64,000 nt of DNA from Paenibacillus sp. W2I17 (GCF_030815985.1 NZ_JAUSXM010000001.1:5270001-5334000); one strand, 5' to 3'; counted from the first letter of the stretch, positions 46,512 through 55,794 are shown. A program made the numbers and translations. Notes: generated by a model not told the origin, from the sequence alone.

Positions 46512-47351
46512 ATGAACTCAACAATGCCAAACGAGAGTACCGCAACGGAAGCGAGCACAGAGAAACAGATGTTTGTCATGAAATGTGGAGGCAGCACGCT
46601 GGCAGCATTGCCCGAGTCTTTCTTTGCGGATCTGCGTGATTTGCAATCTCAGGGCACGCAACCGGTAATCGTGCATGGTGGAGGTCCTGCGATCTCAGAT
46701 AACCTGGCGAAGCTTGGTATCGAAACCGAATTCGTTAATGGCCTGCGCAAAACGACTGAACCTGTGCTGGACGTAGTGGAGATGGTGCTCGCTGGAAGTA
46801 TCAACAAGCAGATCGTACGTCTGATTCAACGTGTGGGCGGTCGTGCACTAGGCTTGTCCGGCGTTGATGGAGGTCTGATTCAGGCGAAGCCCGTATCGAA
46901 CCACGCAGAGATCGGTTGGGTAGGCGATGTCACTGGTGTGAACGCAGAGATTATCCAAGGCATCGTGAACATGGGATACATGCCGGTTATCGCACCAGTT
47001 GGCGTAGATGCAACTGGACAACGCTACAACATTAACGCAGATACAGCTGCGGGTGCAGTGGCGTCTCATCTCGGCGTAAGTCGGATGATTGTCGTGACTG
47101 ACGTTCCTGGCATCATGAAGAACGTAGGCGGCGAGAAAAAAGTACTGCCATCCGTATCTGTACAAGAGATTGAGGACATGATCCAGACCGGAGAAATCTA
47201 TGGCGGCATGATTCCCAAAGTGCGTGCAGCAATTGCATGTATTCATGGTCAAGTACGTGAGGTCGTCATCGTAGACGGCAGCGAACCTCAGATCCTGAGC
47301 CGTGTGCTCAGCGGAGAAATCATCGGGACAAGAATCATCCGTATGCAATAA
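46512..47351 (+). CDS. argB: Acetylglutamate kinase
   Basis: 279 residues from ATG 46512, with AAAGGAG (46496-46502) upstream; the long in-frame extension to 46314 crosses repeat copy C and is not coding. Phosphorylates N-acetylglutamate. Amino-acid kinase fold: MKCGGSTL at the N-terminus, PVIVHGGGPAISDNL, NINADTAAGAVASHL and GGMIPKVRAAI. The length and motifs are typical. The 359 bases between argB and argD hold repeat copy D and two partial copies. Confidence 0.97.
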   Translation: MNSTMPNESTATEASTEKQMFVMKCGGSTLAALPESFFADLRDLQSQGTQPVIVHGGGPAISDNLAKLGIETEFVNGLRKTTEPVLDVVEMVLAGSINKQIVRLIQRVGGRALGLSGVDGGLIQAKPVSNHAEIGWVGDVTGVNAEIIQGIVNMGYMPVIAPVGVDATGQRYNINADTAAGAVASHLGVSRMIVVTDVPGIMKNVGGEKKVLPSVSVQEIEDMIQTGEIYGGMIPKVRAAIACIHGQVREVVIVDGSEPQILSRVLSGEIIGTRIIRMQ

Positions 47352-47437
47352 TTTGCTCTCGATGAGCTAGGGTCTTAATAGCCTTATATTATATATAAAA
47401 ATATGTGCACGATTTTTTTGTGAATCTGGACATAACG

Positions 47438-47477
47438 CGATAACGGAAGAGTGCAAAGCCAATCTGAAGAAAAGACG
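47438..47477 (+). repeat. 5' partial copy of the structured repeat
   Basis: CGATAACGGAAGAGTGC...GCC...CTGAAGAAAAGACG resembles the left flank and 5' arm of copy B (CGATAACGGAGAGGACAG...GCCTGAAGAAGCG). It sits immediately before full copy D. Confidence 0.45.
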
Positions 47478-47490
47478 TAAGAACGGAGAG

Positions 47491-47601
47491 GACAGAAATA
47501 ACCTGAAGAAGCGAAGCGTGCGCCTTTATCCCCGGATTTCTACCTTTAAACAATTAATCAAAGAAATCCGGGGATAACAGCGATCAGAAGGTTGTTCTGT
47601 C
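47491..47601 (+). repeat. Structured dispersed repeat, copy D (upstream of argD)
   Basis: 111 nt. Outer helix GACAGAAATAACCT (47491-47504) with AGGTTGTTCTGTC (47589-47601), one bulged A. Main helix TTATCCCC (47526-47533) with GGGGATAA (47570-47577), extended by GGATTT/AAATCC. The first hairpin reads GCGAAGCGTGCGC and has one mismatch. The end is about 110 bases before the argD start. Confidence 0.8.
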
Positions 47602-47623
47602 ATCGAAGTGGAAGTATGCATAC

Positions 47624-47652
47624 GTTCGGAAGATGGACTGCAATCGAAGTGG
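47624..47652 (+). repeat. 3' partial copy of the structured repeat
   Basis: GTTCGGAAGATGGACTG...CAATCGAAGTGG matches the 3' arm and right flank of copy D (CATCGAAGTGG) and the half copy after secA (CGGAAGATGC). Confidence 0.4.
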
Positions 47653-47710
47653 TCTAGTGTTATGTTTATTCACCTTAGGCGTGCACCAACCAATAGGGAG
47701 TGATATGGTC

Positions 47711-48964
47711 ATGGCAAAAGGCAACGAACAGCCAGGTTCTGGCATAGCGGTAGCGGGCGCGACAGCAACAGGTACAGCGGCACAGACGGAAAGCTCACTT
47801 TTCCAAACGTACGCGCGTTATCCAATCAGTCTGGTTAAAGGTAAAGGCAGCTGGTTATGGGATGATCAGGGTAACCGTTATCTCGATTTCATGTGCGGAC
47901 TCGCTGTAACTAGCCTGGGCCATGCACCGGAGAAAGTTGGAGCCAAGCTGAAAGCTCAGATTGATGAGTTGTGGCATGTATCCAACCTATTCCAGATTCC
48001 AGGCCAGGAGAAAGCAGCAGCATTGTTGACAGCCAATACATGTGCTGACGCGGTGTTTTTCTGTAACAGTGGTGCCGAAGCGAACGAAGCGGCTATTAAA
48101 GTCGCACGTCGTTATCACCAGAAGGTGAAAGGCACAGATCGCTATGAAGTGATCACATTTGCCCAGTCCTTCCATGGACGGACACTCGCTACATTGACAG
48201 CAACCGGACAGGATAAGGTGAAAGAAGGATTTTTACCATTGCCAGCCGGATTTGTAACCGTACCTTTGCATGACATCCCTGCACTTGAAGCGGCAATTGG
48301 ACCCAACACTGCAGCTATTATGCTGGAAATGGTTCAGGCCGAGGGTGGTGTGTATCCGGTTGAACCGGAATTCGTCAAACATGTACGGAAATTGTGTGAC
48401 GAGCATGGATTGTTGCTCATTGTTGATGAAGTTCAAACGGGAATGGGACGTACAGGCAAACTGTTTGCACACGAACATTATGGCATTGAGCCAGACGTGT
48501 TCACCGTTGCCAAAGGTATCGGCAGTGGTTTCCCTGTAGGCGCAATGCTGGGTAAAGGTTTCCTGCGGGATGCGTTCACGCCAGGAAGTCATGCGACGAC
48601 ATTTGGCGGAACACCACTTGCTTCATCCGTTGTGATTGCTACAATCGAAACGATGCTTGAAGATCGCTTGCCAGAGCGTGCAGCGGAGATGGGCGAATAC
48701 CTGATGAGCTCCCTACGGGATCGTTTGGCGGGTAACTCCTTTGTGAAGGAAGTTCGTGGTTTGGGATTGTTGGTCGGCATCGAATGCGCTGAACCGGTAG
48801 GTGATATTGTGCTTGCTGGGCAAAAACGAGGTATCTTGTTTGTCTCTGCAGGACCAAATGTGATTCGTTTGCTTCCGAACCTGTATGTGAGCAAAGAAGA
48901 GATCGACGAGGCGGTATCTCTGGTAGCCACATTGATCGAAGAGCAAGTAGCGGCGAAAGCCTAA
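47711..48964 (+). CDS. argD: Acetylornithine aminotransferase
   Basis: About 417 residues. PLP enzyme converting N-acetylglutamate semialdehyde to N-acetylornithine. GGGAG (47696-47700) serves ATG 47711 or the in-frame ATG 47705. The N-terminal 30 residues (QPGSGIAVAGATATGTAAQTE) are low-complexity. The class III aminotransferase core follows: GSWLWDDQGNRYLDFMCGLAV, FCNSGAEANEAAIK, LLIVDEVQTGMGRTGKLFAHEHYGI and FTVAKGIGSGFPVGAML, which contains the PLP lysine. No terminator follows; argF begins 200 bases later. Confidence 0.97.
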   Translation: MAKGNEQPGSGIAVAGATATGTAAQTESSLFQTYARYPISLVKGKGSWLWDDQGNRYLDFMCGLAVTSLGHAPEKVGAKLKAQIDELWHVSNLFQIPGQEKAAALLTANTCADAVFFCNSGAEANEAAIKVARRYHQKVKGTDRYEVITFAQSFHGRTLATLTATGQDKVKEGFLPLPAGFVTVPLHDIPALEAAIGPNTAAIMLEMVQAEGGVYPVEPEFVKHVRKLCDEHGLLLIVDEVQTGMGRTGKLFAHEHYGIEPDVFTVAKGIGSGFPVGAMLGKGFLRDAFTPGSHATTFGGTPLASSVVIATIETMLEDRLPERAAEMGEYLMSSLRDRLAGNSFVKEVRGLGLLVGIECAEPVGDIVLAGQKRGILFVSAGPNVIRLLPNLYVSKEEIDEAVSLVATLIEEQVAAKA

Positions 48965-49164
48965 TATAAAAATGAGAACCTTTCTGTATCGGGGCCATTA
49001 CCGGCCTCGAAGCAGAACGAGATGATGAATCCCTGTAGCCGCGCGGTGACTCTCGCAGAAGGTGGAAATGAATAAATTTGAGAAGCACGAAGCCAAGGTG
49101 TCAACGTTGCTCTCTCTTCTGCCCATGCGGGTGCAGGGAACCGGAAATAAGGAGGACATTATAG

Positions 49165-50130
49165 ATGACAGCACAACAGACGGAAAAGGTTCAAAAGATT
49201 GATCTGAGAGGCCGGGATTTTATCGAATTCACGGACTACACGGCCGAGGAAATTCGTTATCTGCTTGATCTCGCGATTGAGATTAAAGGCAAGCAAAAAA
49301 GCGGTGTACCTTTCCAACCGTTGAAAGGTAAAACGATCGGACTTATTTTTGAAAAATCATCCACACGTACACGTGTATCCTTTGAAGTGGGTATGTTCCA
49401 ATTGGGCGGACACGCGCTCTTCCTGAGCAAAAATGATATCCAGCTGGGTCGTGGGGAAACAACACATGATACAGCCAAAGTATTGTCCCGTTACCTGGAC
49501 GGCATCATGATCCGTACCTTTGGACACCATAATGTTACTGAACTGGCAGAGCATGCTGATGTTCCAGTCATTAACGGCCTGAGCGATGCAGCGCATCCTT
49601 GTCAGGTACTGGCAGACTTCCAAACGGTGCTGGAGCACAAAGGCAAGCTCGCAGGTCTGAAAATGGCTTACATCGGAGATGGCAACAACATGGCACATTC
49701 CCTGATGCTCGGAGCAGCGAAGATGGGTATGCATGTTGCTGTAGCAACGCCAGAAGGCTATGAGCCGGATAGCGCAGTTGTGGAGCAGGCACGCATTATC
49801 GCACAGGAGAGCGGTTCTGAAGTGACTGTAACCTACAGTGCACAAGAGGCAGCCAAAGATGCAGATATCGTGTATACGGATGTATGGGCTAGCATGGGCT
49901 TTGAGGAAGAGCAAAAGATTCGGGAGCAGGCATTTGCGGCATATCAAGTGGACGAGGAACTGATGAAAGGCGCGAAGCCGGACTACATGTTCTTGCATTG
50001 TCTGCCAGCACACCGCGGCGAAGAAGTAAGTGCCGGTGTAATTGACGGACCGAACTCCCTGATCTTTGATCAGGCGGAGAATCGTTTGCATGCACAGAAA
50101 GCATTAATGGCTGCATTAATGAGCGAATAG
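49165..50130 (+). CDS. argF: Ornithine carbamoyltransferase
   Basis: 321 residues. Makes citrulline from ornithine and carbamoyl phosphate. Carbamoyl-phosphate site STRT at 66-69 (EKSSTRTRVSFEVG), FLSKNDIQLGRGETTHDTAKVLSRYLDG, HPCQVLADFQT, and the ornithine-site HCLPAHRGEEV. AAGGAGG is upstream of ATG 49165. In B. subtilis argF follows carAB; here carAB is absent from the cluster and the carbamoyl phosphate must come from elsewhere. The 286-base gap to argG holds repeat copy E. Confidence 0.97.
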   Translation: MTAQQTEKVQKIDLRGRDFIEFTDYTAEEIRYLLDLAIEIKGKQKSGVPFQPLKGKTIGLIFEKSSTRTRVSFEVGMFQLGGHALFLSKNDIQLGRGETTHDTAKVLSRYLDGIMIRTFGHHNVTELAEHADVPVINGLSDAAHPCQVLADFQTVLEHKGKLAGLKMAYIGDGNNMAHSLMLGAAKMGMHVAVATPEGYEPDSAVVEQARIIAQESGSEVTVTYSAQEAAKDADIVYTDVWASMGFEEEQKIREQAFAAYQVDEELMKGAKPDYMFLHCLPAHRGEEVSAGVIDGPNSLIFDQAENRLHAQKALMAALMSE

Positions 50131-50241
50131 CTGCTATTTCATTGAATGGGTTGATTTTAGGCGAAGATTTCGCGATGATAGATTCATCTATAATGTACTT
50201 TAAAAAGTTAGTTAAATAAGAAGCATACACAACAACGAAGA

Positions 50242-50353
50242 GATAGAAAAAACCTGAAGAAGCGAAGCGTGCGCCTTTATCCCCGGATTTTACCCTTTGT
50301 CATAAAGGGATGAAAAAATCTGGGGATAACAGTGATCGGAAGGGTTTTCTGGC
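50242..50353 (+). repeat. Structured dispersed repeat, copy E (upstream of argG)
   Basis: 112 nt. Outer helix AGAAAAAACCT (from 50245) with AGGGTTTTCT (50341-50350). Main helix TTATCCCC (50277-50284) with GGGGATAA (50322-50329). Apical hairpin CCCTTT/AAAGGG. The conserved tail reads CAGTGATCGGAAGG. It ends 64 bases before the argG start. Confidence 0.8.
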
Positions 50354-50416
50354 TCGTAGGGTTCAGTGTATGAAGGCTCTGTTTAACTTAACTGATCTTG
50401 GGGAGGACCATCGAAC

Positions 50417-51652
50417 ATGGCTAAGGAAAAAATTGTACTCGCATATTCAGGCGGGTTGGACACATCTGTAATTTTGAAATGGTTGAAAGAAACGTATGAT
50501 GCAGAGATTATTGCGTTCACAGCGGATATTGGACAAAAGGATGAACTGGATGGTTTGGAGGAAAAAGCACTGGCAACAGGCGCTTCCAAAGTATACATTG
50601 ACGATCTACGCGATGAGTTCGCAAAAGATTTCATCTATCCGATGTTCCAGGCTGGGGCCCTCTATGAAGGACAATACCTGCTTGGTACAAGTATCGCTCG
50701 TCCACTGATCGCTAAACGTATGGTGGATATCGCTCGTGCAGAAGGTGCTACAGCCATCGCTCACGGCGCTACAGGTAAAGGTAATGACCAAGTTCGCTTT
50801 GAGCTGAACGCGGCTGCGCTGACACCAGACATTAACGTAATTGCACCTTGGCGTCTGGAGGAATTCCGTAACCAATTCCCGGGACGTGCCGAGATGATTG
50901 CTTACGCTGAAAAACATGGTATTCCGGTAACCGCTTCTGCGGCTAAACCATACTCCACAGACCGTAACTTGCTGCATATCAGCTATGAGAGCGGTGTGCT
51001 CGAAGATCCTTGGTTCGATCCAAGCGCGGACGAGAACAAAGACATGTTCCTGCTGAGCAGTGCACCTGAAGATGCACCAGATCAAGCGGAATATGTTGAA
51101 CTTGAATTCGAACAAGGTGACTGTGTTGCGCTGAACGGTGAGCGTTTGAGCCCGCTGCAAGTGATGGAGCAACTGAACGAGCTGGGTGGCAAACATGGTA
51201 TTGGCCGTGTAGATATGGTTGAGAACCGTTTTGTTGGTATGAAGAGCCGTGGCGTATACGAAACACCAGGTGGAACAATTTTGTTCACCGCACATCGCAA
51301 AATGGAGTCCATCACGATGGACCGTGAAGTGATGAACCTGCGTGATAGCCTGATCACACGTTACAGCACACTCGTTTACAACGGTTTCTGGTTCGCACCG
51401 GAACGTCTGGCGCTGCAAGCACTGGTGACTGAAAGCCAGAAGAACGTTACAGGTACAGTTCGTGTGAAACTGTACAAAGGCAACATCATCGGCGCTGGTG
51501 TGAAAAGTCCTGTCAGCCTCTACAATCCGGACATCGCAACAATGGAAGCTGATCCAACGCAAGCCTACGATCAAGGTGATGCAACAGGCTTTATCCGCCT
51601 GAATGCATTACGTTTGAAAGTAAACTCCGGCGTGGAGCAAAACAAAAACTAA
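50417..51652 (+). CDS. argG: Argininosuccinate synthase
   Basis: 411 residues. Joins citrulline and aspartate with ATP. N-terminal ATP pyrophosphatase loop [15 protein letters not shown], then [33 protein letters not shown] and [24 protein letters not shown], all diagnostic. TTGGGGAGG precedes ATG 50417. The length is normal. argH follows after about 105 bases, without a terminator. Confidence 0.98.
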   Translation: MAKEKIVLAYSGGLDTSVILKWLKETYDAEIIAFTADIGQKDELDGLEEKALATGASKVYIDDLRDEFAKDFIYPMFQAGALYEGQYLLGTSIARPLIAKRMVDIARAEGATAIAHGATGKGNDQVRFELNAAALTPDINVIAPWRLEEFRNQFPGRAEMIAYAEKHGIPVTASAAKPYSTDRNLLHISYESGVLEDPWFDPSADENKDMFLLSSAPEDAPDQAEYVELEFEQGDCVALNGERLSPLQVMEQLNELGGKHGIGRVDMVENRFVGMKSRGVYETPGGTILFTAHRKMESITMDREVMNLRDSLITRYSTLVYNGFWFAPERLALQALVTESQKNVTGTVRVKLYKGNIIGAGVKSPVSLYNPDIATMEADPTQAYDQGDATGFIRLNALRLKVNSGVEQNKN

Positions 51653-51758
51653 TTTATACCTGCATACAAGAGCTACATCAATATAAATGACAAGGCAGGC
51701 CGTTCTTGCACATCTGGCAGGAGCGGCTTTGTCCATGAGCGAAAGGGGAGTACTCACT

Positions 51759-53162
51759 GTGAGCAAGCTGTGGGGAGGACGTTTTACAAAACAAACCAAT
51801 CATTTGGTTGAGGAATATACGGCATCGATCAATTTTGACAAAGCTTTGGCTGAGGAAGATATTCAAGGAAGTCTGGCTCATGTAACGATGCTGGGCAAAT
51901 GCGGCATTCTGCCAGCGGAAGATGTAGAGACCATCAAAGAAGGATTAATCACCGTTCTGCACAAAATCCGTGCGGGCGAAGTGGAATTCTCCGTATCGGA
52001 CGAAGACATCCACATGAATATTGAGAAAAACCTGATCGAGACGATTGGTCCTGTAGGGGGTAAATTACATACAGGCCGTAGCCGGAACGATCAAGTTGCA
52101 ACGGATATGCACCTATACCTGCGCGAACGCGTGGTTGGATTTGTAGGCATGCTGCATTCCTTGCAGGAAGCACTGATCGGACAAGCGAAAGATAACCTCG
52201 ATACGATTGTACCGGGTTATACGCATCTTCAACGGGCACAGCCAATTCTGTTCGCCCATCACCTGATGGCGTATGTATCCATGTTCCAACGGGATGCGGA
52301 GCGTCTGATGGACAGCTACAAACGCATTAACATCCTGCCACTGGGCGCAGGTGCGCTCGCGGGCACAACATTCCCGATTGACCGTCATTTTGTGGCGGAA
52401 CAACTGGGCTTTGATGGCGTCTACGAGAACAGTCTGGACGCAGTAAGCGACCGTGACTTCATCGTTGAGTTTCTGGCGGCAGCTTCGCTGATCATGACCC
52501 ACTTGTCCCGTCTGAGTGAAGAGCTGGTACTGTGGAGCAGCACGGAGTTTGGATTTGTTGAACTGGACGATGCGTTCTGTACAGGCAGCAGCATCATGCC
52601 TCAGAAGAAAAATCCAGACGTTCCTGAACTTGTTCGTGGTAAAACAGGACGTGTGTACGGCAACCTGATCGGTTTGCTGACGGTACTGAAGTCTCTTCCA
52701 TTGGCGTACAACAAAGACATGCAGGAAGACAAAGAAGGCATGTTTGACACAGTAGCGACGTTGGAGGGTGCACTGCAACTATTCGCACCAATGATCGCGA
52801 CGATGACAGTGAACAAGGATCGGATGCGTCAAGCGGTCAACCAGGATTTCTCCAACGCTACGGATATTGCCGACTTCCTCGTGGGCGAAGGCTTGCCTTT
52901 CCGTCAAGCGCATGAAGTAATTGGTAAAACCGTGCTGTACTGTATCCAGAACAGCAAGTATTTGCTGGATCTGACGATTGATGAATTCCGTCAGTTCTCA
53001 CCACTGTTTGATGACCGAATCTATGATGTGCTGCAACCGGAAGCGGTAGTGAACGCTCGTAATGTTTACGGCGGGACAGCTTCGGGTCAAGTTGCTGAAG
53101 CGATTGGACGCAGTGAGAAGGTACTGGAGATCACCGAGCAATGGATTACGAACCGCGGTTAA
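51759..53162 (+). CDS. argH: Argininosuccinate lyase
   Basis: 467 residues from GTG 51759, with AAAGGGGAG (51742-51750). In-frame ATGs at 51687 and 51735 are less likely, as homologues begin at [10 protein letters not shown]. Last step of arginine synthesis, releasing fumarate. Signature [12 protein letters not shown] lies near residue 282; [19 protein letters not shown] and [17 protein letters not shown] are also present. It ends the arg set with a strong terminator. A GC-rich inverted repeat (GCCGTTCTTGC/GCAGGAGCGGC, 51697-51728) lies in the argG-argH gap without a T-run. Confidence 0.98.
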   Translation: MSKLWGGRFTKQTNHLVEEYTASINFDKALAEEDIQGSLAHVTMLGKCGILPAEDVETIKEGLITVLHKIRAGEVEFSVSDEDIHMNIEKNLIETIGPVGGKLHTGRSRNDQVATDMHLYLRERVVGFVGMLHSLQEALIGQAKDNLDTIVPGYTHLQRAQPILFAHHLMAYVSMFQRDAERLMDSYKRINILPLGAGALAGTTFPIDRHFVAEQLGFDGVYENSLDAVSDRDFIVEFLAAASLIMTHLSRLSEELVLWSSTEFGFVELDDAFCTGSSIMPQKKNPDVPELVRGKTGRVYGNLIGLLTVLKSLPLAYNKDMQEDKEGMFDTVATLEGALQLFAPMIATMTVNKDRMRQAVNQDFSNATDIADFLVGEGLPFRQAHEVIGKTVLYCIQNSKYLLDLTIDEFRQFSPLFDDRIYDVLQPEAVVNARNVYGGTASGQVAEAIGRSEKVLEITEQWITNRG

Positions 53163-53207
53163 TACCACCGCTACTATAAGGTACCCTTACAGATACAACA
53201 GTACAAC

Positions 53208-53252
53208 AAAGAAGCAGGCCAGAGAACTTTGTTCTCAACGGCCTGCTTCTTT
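53208..53252 (+). terminator. Rho-independent terminator of the arg cluster
   Basis: AAAGAAGCAGGCC (53208-53220) pairs perfectly with GGCCTGCTTCTTT (53240-53252), with an inner AGAGAAC/GTTCTC helix. The A and T runs on both sides allow use by the esterase gene on the other strand too. Confidence 0.9.
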
Positions 53253-53294
53253 GTGTTTTACAGCGATGTGCTCTAGATATATTCAACTCAACCG

Positions 53295-53328
53295 CGAACG
53301 GAAGGAAGGTTGTTCTGTCATCGGAGTA
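53295..53328 (+). repeat. 3' half copy of the structured repeat
   Basis: CGGAAGGAAGGTTGTTCTGT then CATCGGAGTA, nearly identical to the 3' arm and right flank of copy D, lies between the arg terminator and the esterase. An ACAGCGATG just upstream (about 53259) may be the remnant of the conserved CAGCGATC. Confidence 0.5.
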
Positions 53329-53365
53329 CCAGCCTTCATTATCCGCAGTAGCTCCCAATGATCAC

Positions 53366-54154
53366 CTAGTCCCGTTTGGGCAAAGGCAACCATTTCAATA
53401 CATCCTGAATCTTGGCATCCCAGTAGCCCCACTCATGTTCACCAGGCCCTTCCTCGTATGTCAATTCGAAGTTCTTTTGTTCACAGGCATGCCGGAAGGT
53501 TTGATTATCCTCATACAGGAAATCTTCCGTTCCGCAGCATTGGTAGAGCAAAGGTCGAGGACTTTCGCTAGATTGATTTTCTTTTAACAGATGAATCAGA
53601 TCGTTCTCTGTACCTGCCACCTCGGGTCCGAAAATCCGCTGTAACTCCGTCTGTTGTAATGCTGAGGATGCGTTTCTATCCATATGTGCAGACATATCGA
53701 GTGCTCCAGACAAACTAGCAGCTGCGGCATATTGATTTGGTTTACGAAGGGCGAGCTTGAACGCCCCGTAGCCACCCATGGATAATCCGGCAACGAAATT
53801 GTCCTCCCGTTGATCTGACAGCGGGAAGAAAGAACGAGCAAGTGCCGGCAGTTCTTCACTGATAAAGCTCCAATAACGTCCGCCTTCGACCATATCTGTA
53901 TAGAAGCTACGATGTACCTGTGGCATAACAACGGCGATCCCGAGGTTGGCCACATAACGTTCGATGGAAGTCCGGCGTAGCCAGATGGAATCATCATCAG
54001 ACAGACCGTGCAGCAGGTACAGGGTTGGATGCAGTCCTTTGCCAGTCACATTCTCCATGCCGATCTGATTGTGGGTTTGTTGCGGCAGAATGACATGCAT
54101 GCTGGTGCTAAGCCCGAGCGTATCCGAGTAAAAATCACATTTAATAAGTGCCAT
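53366..54154 (-). CDS. Esterase, EstA / esterase D-like alpha/beta hydrolase
   Basis: 262 residues, minus strand. AAAGGGG lies ahead of ATG 54154. Alpha/beta hydrolase of the putative esterase (PF00756) family, close to tributyrin esterases and S-formylglutathione hydrolase. [19 protein letters not shown] forms the oxyanion region, [14 protein letters not shown] carries the nucleophilic Ser, [11 protein letters not shown] the Asp, and [11 protein letters not shown] the His. No signal peptide, so cytoplasmic. The natural substrate cannot be told from sequence. It is convergent with argH and divergent from the yhbD-like gene. Confidence 0.92.
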   Translation of the reverse strand: MALIKCDFYSDTLGLSTSMHVILPQQTHNQIGMENVTGKGLHPTLYLLHGLSDDDSIWLRRTSIERYVANLGIAVVMPQVHRSFYTDMVEGGRYWSFISEELPALARSFFPLSDQREDNFVAGLSMGGYGAFKLALRKPNQYAAAASLSGALDMSAHMDRNASSALQQTELQRIFGPEVAGTENDLIHLLKENQSSESPRPLLYQCCGTEDFLYEDNQTFRHACEQKNFELTYEEGPGEHEWGYWDAKIQDVLKWLPLPKRD

Positions 54155-54372
54155 GAGTGTAAGAAACCCCTTTCATAAGTTCGTCAACCACGTGTTCTGA
54201 CATGAGACGATGGGATGGAAATCGGATGCCTAAGCCTCCAAAGTGTTTATATGTAACAGGTTATACGCATTACTCTTCCATTGCAATAACAAGATCTACA
54301 GTAGAAAACAAAGAATTTCACACCAGTGGTTAAAATGGAAGTCTGTAATCTGATCATCGATTTTTAACGCAC

Positions 54373-54401
54373 TTCACAACGTAACAATGTTATGTTACAC
54401 T
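54373..54401 (+). promoter_or_regulatory. Promoter with palindromic operator in the spacer (yhbD-like gene)
   Basis: TTCACA (54373-54378), 17 bases, TACACT (54396-54401) with TG upstream. The inverted repeat GTAACA-N6-TGTTAC (54381-54398) fills the spacer, the arrangement expected for a MerR-type autoregulator. Confidence 0.5.
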
Positions 54402-54427
54402 CGTTTCAATAAAAAGGGGGACCATAT

Positions 54428-55051
54428 ATGACGGATGATTTGATCTCCAAGAAAGAATTGTTGGACCTGACAGGAATCTCATACGGCCAGTTATACCGTT
54501 GGAAGCGGAAAAATCTCATTCCGGAAGAATGGTTCATTCGGAAGTCGTCCTACACCGGACAAGAGACCTTTTTTCCCAAACAACAGATTTTACTGCGCAT
54601 TGACAAGATTCTCAATATGAAAGACGGATTATCGCTGGATGAGCTGGCAGACGTGTTCTCACCTACGTTGGGTGAAGTAGAGATGTCTGCACAGCAACTA
54701 TTAGAGCGAAACATTGTTTCACAGATCTCGCTGGATCTGTTAAAAGAAGCAGGTCGAGAACAACCGCTGTATGCTTTGGAGCAGATTATGATGCTCTACG
54801 TCCTTGATAAGCTGTTAATGAGCGGAGATATTACTCGGCAAGAGGGCGCGTTGCTGATCGAAGTGATGTCCGAACATTATTATCGTTTCACAGGCAAACC
54901 CAGCGAACTCGTGCTTATTCGTAAGATGGGTGTTCCTTCATTCATGCTGGTAACAGCAGGAACGGAGTTTTATTTTGACAATGGTGTGAAAGTGGTTCTT
55001 AGGCAGCCGATGGGAACATTTATGGAAGAATTAAAACTCAAATTGGGATAA
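54428..55051 (+). CDS. yhbD: YhbD-like protein with MerR-type helix-turn-helix (DUF4004)
   Basis: 207 residues. N-terminal winged-helix of the MerR kind (SKKELLDLTGISYGQLYRWKRKNLIPEEWFIRKSSYTGQETFFPKQQILLRIDKIL, about 6-65), then a helical C-terminal domain (DGLSLDELADVFSP...). In B. subtilis yhbD precedes yhbE and yhbF, two bactofilin-like genes, and the same trio is kept here with gaps of 14 and about 35 bases. A role as regulator of the trio is inferred. AAAGGGGG is upstream of ATG 54428. Confidence 0.88.
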   Translation: MTDDLISKKELLDLTGISYGQLYRWKRKNLIPEEWFIRKSSYTGQETFFPKQQILLRIDKILNMKDGLSLDELADVFSPTLGEVEMSAQQLLERNIVSQISLDLLKEAGREQPLYALEQIMMLYVLDKLLMSGDITRQEGALLIEVMSEHYYRFTGKPSELVLIRKMGVPSFMLVTAGTEFYFDNGVKVVLRQPMGTFMEELKLKLG

Positions 55052-55065
55052 GGAGAGGATCATCT

Positions 55066-55794
55066 ATGGAAGAGCGGAATAAGCGGAATGATCTGAATGT
55101 GGCGGGCATAAGTCAAACGGCAGGCGGGAATTTTCACCGTGTATCTATTGATGGTATGGCTAAGGTGAACGGCAACCTGGACTGCACCTCTATGGAAGTG
55201 AATGGAACATTGAAGATGCACGGCGCTTTGACCTCCGAGAGTGCAACGATTAACGGCATGTGCACGTTGAATGGACCTCTGACCAGTTCTCGTGTTCGGG
55301 TGGATGGTTTAACTACGATTAACGGAGATCTCCATAGCCCTGAGCTTGAAGTGAACGGAAAGTGTACCGTACGTGGAAGAGTGGATGGGGAACGAATTGA
55401 TATTGGCGGTGTGATCGATATTGATGGGGATGTCCAATGTGAGTCCCTGAATGTACGGGGCAATATTAAGATCAGCGGCTTACTGAATGCGGGAACAGTG
55501 GAGATTAGGCTTCACACATCTTCTTCGGCTAAAGAGATTGGCGGAGAGCGTATCGATATTCGTCGCAAGGAGCAACAGAATGGCTTTTGGAAAAGTATTG
55601 GTCTGGGCGGGACCCCTTCTTTTAAGACATCCTTAATTGAGGGTGATGAGATTGTGCTGGAAGATACCGAAGCTGACATTGTTCGGGGGAGTAACATTTT
55701 TATCGGTCGCGGCTGTAACATCAGGCTGGTCGAGTATTCGGGTGAACTTGAGGTAGATCAGGATGCCAATGTGGGCAGCAGTCAGCGAATTTAA
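55066..55794 (+). CDS. yhbE: Bactofilin-like polymer-forming protein YhbE
   Basis: 242 residues. A right-handed beta-helix of short repeats (VNGNLDCTSMEVNGTLKMHGALTSESATINGMCTLNGPLTSSRVRVDGLTTINGDL..., about residues 20-140), the hallmark of bactofilins that polymerise into filaments without nucleotide. The C-terminal part (SLIEGDEIVLEDTEADIVRGSNIFIGRGCNIRLVEYSGELEV) is shared with the next gene. No signal peptide or membrane segment. AAGGAGAGG overlaps the end of yhbD. Confidence 0.88.
   Translation: MEERNKRNDLNVAGISQTAGGNFHRVSIDGMAKVNGNLDCTSMEVNGTLKMHGALTSESATINGMCTLNGPLTSSRVRVDGLTTINGDLHSPELEVNGKCTVRGRVDGERIDIGGVIDIDGDVQCESLNVRGNIKISGLLNAGTVEIRLHTSSSAKEIGGERIDIRRKEQQNGFWKSIGLGGTPSFKTSLIEGDEIVLEDTEADIVRGSNIFIGRGCNIRLVEYSGELEVDQDANVGSSQRI

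Noticed and set aside
44823..49164. T-box or arginine riboswitch in the gaps of the arg cluster
   Set aside because: No T-box core (GGTGG...ACCGCG) and no known arginine-responsive fold could be seen. The conserved element there is the dispersed repeat, which also occurs before secA.
54381..54398. WalR box at the yhbD promoter palindrome
   Set aside because: On the minus strand the half-sites TGTAAC and TGTTAC are 7 bases apart, not the 5 required by the WalR consensus. A MerR-type operator fits better.
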